From positions 80,001-104,274 of the forward strand of contig NZ_FWWU01000011.1 of the NCBI RefSeq assembly GCF_900176165.1: a DNA stretch of 24,274 bases, written 5' to 3'. This document shows, in pieces, positions 21,408 to 24,274 of the stretch. Position 1 is the stretch's first letter; each line of letters begins with the position of its first letter. The DNA is from Deinococcus hopiensis KR-140. Lineage in GTDB: Bacteria > Deinococcota > Deinococci > Deinococcales > Deinococcaceae. The notes under the pieces are model-generated. The model saw only the letters and a program-made list of their open reading frames with translations. It was not told where the DNA came from and did no database searches. The translations under genes were made by a program, and so were the position numbers.

Positions 21408-24274
21408 CCCCCCCCCACCCCACCCTTCCCAGGAAAGTGCGGAACAAGGCGCGCCGGTGGCCTGCACCGCTGCTGTTCCTGCTCGCCAGCGTGGCCGGCG
21501 CGCAGGCATACACGCCGCCCGGAACCCTGACGTACACGCCCACCGTCCAGGCGGGGACCCCCTTTACCATCAGCTTCAACGGTGTTCCCGCCGACACCAC
21601 ATACACGCTGTGTTGGGAGGGCGAGAACCCGGGCGGCCCCTGCGACACCTTTGGCAACCCTGGAGGACAGACTCCCACCGTCACCCTGTCGCACGTGTAC
21701 TCGGTTCCTGGCCGCCCCAGCCCCATTATTAGTGAGGTGCAGCCCACGGCTGCTCGGAACGCCCAGGTGCTGTCGGACGTCACCGTCACGGCCCCCAATC
21801 CGGTCCTCACGGTCACCCCCGCGAACGCCTCCATCTACCAGTCCGTCCGCGCCGACGCCAGCGCGCTGGACCCCACCCTCACCTACACCGTGGACTGGGG
21901 CGACGGGACCGCCGACCCCCTCACGGGCACCGCGACCGCGCAGGACCTGCATACCTACAGGCAGCCGGGCACGTATACCGTCACGCTCTCGACCCCTGGA
22001 CTCACGCCAGCCACCGCCGCCGTGACGGTCAAGGTACCCACCCCTACCCTCGCGGCACAGGGCAGCGGCCTGAGCGCCACGATCACCCTTGGCAACCTCC
22101 TGGGTGACTACGAGTACAGCATCGACTGGGACGATGGCAGCACCGAACCCTTCACCGCCCAGGGCGACCCCGCTCCACAACTGGTCCACCCCTACAGCCA
22201 ACCGGGGACCTACACCATTCGGGTCACCCCACGAAACGGCACGCCCGTGACCACCACCGTCATCCTGTCGTACCCGGCGCCCATCCTGACCCTGACTCCC
22301 AGTTCCGCGGCGGTCTCCCAGGTGGTGACCGCCGAGCTCAGCGGCCTGAACGCTGGCCTGAACACCACCCTGGACTGGGGCGACGGCACCGCCGAGACCC
22401 TCACGGGTACGGCCACCGCCCAGAAGACGCACACGTACGCGCAGCCCGGAAACTACACCGTGCTGGTGACAAGTTCGGGCACCACGCCTGTGAGTTCCAA
22501 CGTCACCGTGACCCTTCCCGCGCCCACCGCTTCCACGGCGGCCAGCGGCCTGACCGCCACCCTGGCCCTGGGCAACCTCGTCGGGAACTCCACCTACCGC
22601 ATTGACTGGGGCGACAGCACCGCCGAACCGCTGACCGCCAGCGGCGCGGCGGAGCAGCGGACACACCCCTACAGCCAACCTGGGACCTACACCATTCGGG
22701 TCACCCCCGAGGGCGGCACACCCGTGAGCGCCACGGTGACGCTGGCAGTGCCGGACGCCGTCCTGTCTGTCCTGCCCGCCAGTGTGCCGGCAGGACAGAC
22801 GGTGACCGCCGATCTGTCCCGCCTCACCCCCACCCTGACCTACACGCTGGACTGGGGTGACGGCGCCACCGCGTCCATCACGGGCGGTCCCACTGCTCAG
22901 AAGACGCACGCGTACACGCAGCCTGGCCCCTTTACCGTGACGCTCAGCTCACCGGGAACCACTCCAGTGGTCGCCACCGTGACGGCAACGGTCCCCACCC
23001 CAACCGCCACGGCAACAGCAAGTGGCCTGACCGCCACCCTGAATCTGGGCGACCTGCTGAGCGGACACGCGTACAGCGTCGCCTGGGGAGACGGAACGAC
23101 AGAACCGCTCACGCCTACCACGCCCACGGCGCAACTGAGTCACGCCTACAGCCAGCCCGGTACCTTCACGGTTCAGGTCACGCCGCAGGGCAGCGCTCCG
23201 GTCACGACGCCCGTCACAGTGAACGCGCCGAACTCCGTGCTAACGGTGACACCGAGCGCTCCTCTAATTCGCCAGACGGTCACGGCGAACCTGAGCTCCC
23301 TGGTTCCCGCCCTGACCTATACGCTCGACTGGGGAGACGGCACCACCGAAACCATCACCGGCAGTCCCACTGCTCAAAAGACGCACACCTATAGCACTCC
23401 CGGTACCTACGCCGTCTCCGTCAGTGCGCCCGGAACGGCCCCCGCGGCCACGCCGGTCACGGTTGGCGTTTCCGCCCCGACGGCCACCGGAACGGTAAGC
23501 GGATTGACGGCTTCCCTGAATCTGGGGAACCTGCTCGGGGATTACAGCTACACGGTGGACTGGGGAGACGGAACGACCGAGCCCCTGACGGCCACCGCTG
23601 CGACCGCGACCCTGAGTCACGCCTACAGCCAGCCCGGCACCTTCACGGTTCAGGTCACGCCCAGGGGCAGCACGCCCGTGACGACGCCCGTCACAGTGAA
23701 CGCGCCGAACTCCGTGCTGACGGTCACGCCGAGCGCTCCCCTGATTCGCCAGACGGTCACGGCGAACCTGAGCTCCCTGGTTCCCGCCCTGACGTATACG
23801 CTCGACTGGGGAGACGGCACCACCGAAACCATCACTGGCAGCACTGCCACCCAGAAAACGCACACCTACAGCGCTCCCGGTCCCTACACGGTCACCCTCA
23901 ATGCGCCCAACACCACGCCCGCGGCCACCACCGTCACCGTCGGCGTGGGAACGCCGACGGCCACCGGAACGGTAAGCGGATTGACGGCTTCCCTGAATCT
24001 GGGGAACCTGCTCGGGGATTACAGCTACACGGTGGACTGGGGAGACGGAACGACCGAGCCCCTGACGGCCACCGCTGCGACCGCGACCCTGAGTCACGCC
24101 TACAGCCAGCCCGGCACCTTCACGGTTCAGGTCACGCCCAGGGGCAGCACGCCCGTGACGACGCCCGTCACAGTGAACGCGCCGAACTCCGTGCTGACGG
24201 TCACGCCGAGCGCTCCCCTGATTCGTCAGACGGTCACAGCGAACCTGACGGCCCTGGTTCCCGCCCTGACGTAT
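21404..24274 (+). CDS. Large secreted PKD-repeat protein, 3' end outside window
   Basis: An open frame of 957 codons runs off the right edge without a stop. The ATG at 21404 follows AAGGAG (in the end of the barrel gene) and overlaps its stop. Residues 1-35 are a signal peptide: basic RKVRNKARRW, core PLLFLLASVAGAQA. After an N-terminal domain with two cysteines (LCWEGENPGGPC), ten PKD-like domains follow, each with a WGDGT-type motif and a HxYxxPGxYTV strand. Two types alternate: B (VLTVTPS...LDWGDGTxET...) and A (SGLTATLNLGNLLG...DWGDGTTEP...VTPxGxTPV). The B-A pair repeats every 477-480 bases. PKD domains are extracellular adhesion or spacer modules. Function is unknown; it probably extends from the cell surface, perhaps anchored by the upstream barrel. 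Confidence 0.9.
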   Translation, partial: MTPPHPTLPRKVRNKARRWPAPLLFLLASVAGAQAYTPPGTLTYTPTVQAGTPFTISFNGVPADTTYTLCWEGENPGGPCDTFGNPGGQTPTVTLSHVYSVPGRPSPIISEVQPTAARNAQVLSDVTVTAPNPVLTVTPANASIYQSVRADASALDPTLTYTVDWGDGTADPLTGTATAQDLHTYRQPGTYTVTLSTPGLTPATAAVTVKVPTPTLAAQGSGLSATITLGNLLGDYEYSIDWDDGSTEPFTAQGDPAPQLVHPYSQPGTYTIRVTPRNGTPVTTTVILSYPAPILTLTPSSAAVSQVVTAELSGLNAGLNTTLDWGDGTAETLTGTATAQKTHTYAQPGNYTVLVTSSGTTPVSSNVTVTLPAPTASTAASGLTATLALGNLVGNSTYRIDWGDSTAEPLTASGAAEQRTHPYSQPGTYTIRVTPEGGTPVSATVTLAVPDAVLSVLPASVPAGQTVTADLSRLTPTLTYTLDWGDGATASITGGPTAQKTHAYTQPGPFTVTLSSPGTTPVVATVTATVPTPTATATASGLTATLNLGDLLSGHAYSVAWGDGTTEPLTPTTPTAQLSHAYSQPGTFTVQVTPQGSAPVTTPVTVNAPNSVLTVTPSAPLIRQTVTANLSSLVPALTYTLDWGDGTTETITGSPTAQKTHTYSTPGTYAVSVSAPGTAPAATPVTVGVSAPTATGTVSGLTASLNLGNLLGDYSYTVDWGDGTTEPLTATAATATLSHAYSQPGTFTVQVTPRGSTPVTTPVTVNAPNSVLTVTPSAPLIRQTVTANLSSLVPALTYTLDWGDGTTETITGSTATQKTHTYSAPGPYTVTLNAPNTTPAATTVTVGVGTPTATGTVSGLTASLNLGNLLGDYSYTVDWGDGTTEPLTATAATATLSHAYSQPGTFTVQVTPRGSTPVTTPVTVNAPNSVLTVTPSAPLIRQTVTANLTALVPALTY
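21408..21416 (+). repeat. C9 homopolymer tract at codons 2-5 of the PKD gene
   Basis: Nine consecutive C residues follow the ATGA start. In the sequence as given, the frame is open (ATG ACC CCC CCC CAC). Gain or loss of one C would remove the signal peptide and the whole protein, so the tract is a candidate slippage site. Confidence 0.7.
23477..23748 (+). repeat. Copy 1 of a 272-bp identical direct repeat (PKD gene)
   Basis: Bases 23477-23748 appear identical to 23954-24225, an offset of 477 bases, the period of the A-B PKD pair. The copies diverge only after this block (CGC to CGT, ACG to ACA, AGCTCC to ACGGCC). The identity was judged by eye and marks a recent duplication or gene conversion. 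Confidence 0.8.
23954..24225 (+). repeat. Copy 2 of the 272-bp identical direct repeat
   Basis: This is the partner of the block starting at 23477. It encodes the same A-type PKD domain and the first part of the next B-type domain (SGLTASLNLGNLLGDYSYTV and following). More copies may lie beyond the window edge. Confidence 0.8.

Noticed and set aside
21377..22909. 510-codon minus-strand frame, with similar ones at 20250-21509 and 23264-24097
   Set aside because: These mirror the PKD and barrel genes. Their apparent Gly/Arg repeats merely reflect the repeats on the coding strand.
21846..24274. CRISPR array or tandem-repeat locus
   Set aside because: The regular repeats are protein-coding PKD domains in a single open frame with a 477-bp period, far too long for CRISPR.

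Overview
The window looks like a chromosomal segment from Deinococcus or a close relative. This is inferred from high G+C with G/C-rich third codon positions, a xylose ABC operon facing a ROK repressor, promoters whose -10 box lies directly upstream of a start codon (leaderless genes, common in Deinococcus), an AfsR-type regulator, and a predicted surface beta-barrel/PKD pair. No rRNA, tRNA or CRISPR array was seen. The most conspicuous feature is the alternating-PKD surface gene at the right edge, which runs out of the window.

Layout. (1) 240-5138: a minus-strand operon xylF-xylH-xylG for xylose uptake, with a promoter and a perfect palindromic operator upstream of xylF, and the divergent ROK repressor xylR. 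(2) 5139-6064: a mostly gene-free stretch with a frameshifted remnant of an IS630-type transposase and a perfect 25-bp-arm hairpin. (3) 6065-8505: a minus-strand marR-MFS (DHA2) operon with a 4-bp gene overlap and a palindrome in its promoter. (4) 9194-10749: a DUF4386-like membrane protein gene divergent from a TetR regulator gene, with a multi-half-site palindrome over the promoter. (5) 11650-13217: a GAF-GAF-GGDEF protein gene with a leaderless-type promoter. (6) 13600-15767: a second marR-MFS operon, on the plus strand, again with a 4-bp overlap and a terminator hairpin. (7) 16278-19679: an 1129-aa AfsR/SARP-like ATPase-TPR regulator, probably leaderless. (8) 19680-24274: a leader region with a tiny ORF behind a strong Shine-Dalgarno, a 502-aa predicted outer-membrane barrel-like protein, and, overlapping it by 4 bp, a very large PKD-repeat secreted protein that is still open after 957 codons.

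How they work together. Region 1 is a classical substrate-induced uptake unit: XylR should release the xylF operator when xylose is present. The xyl catabolic genes (isomerase, kinase) are not in the window. Regions 3 and 6 are two independent repressor/exporter modules of the same type. Region 4 is probably a small TetR-controlled membrane-protein switch with an unknown ligand. Region 8 looks like a co-translated pair in which a barrel-like protein and a long repetitive extracellular protein act together at the cell surface. The large regulator directly upstream is a candidate controller, but nothing in the sequence proves the link.
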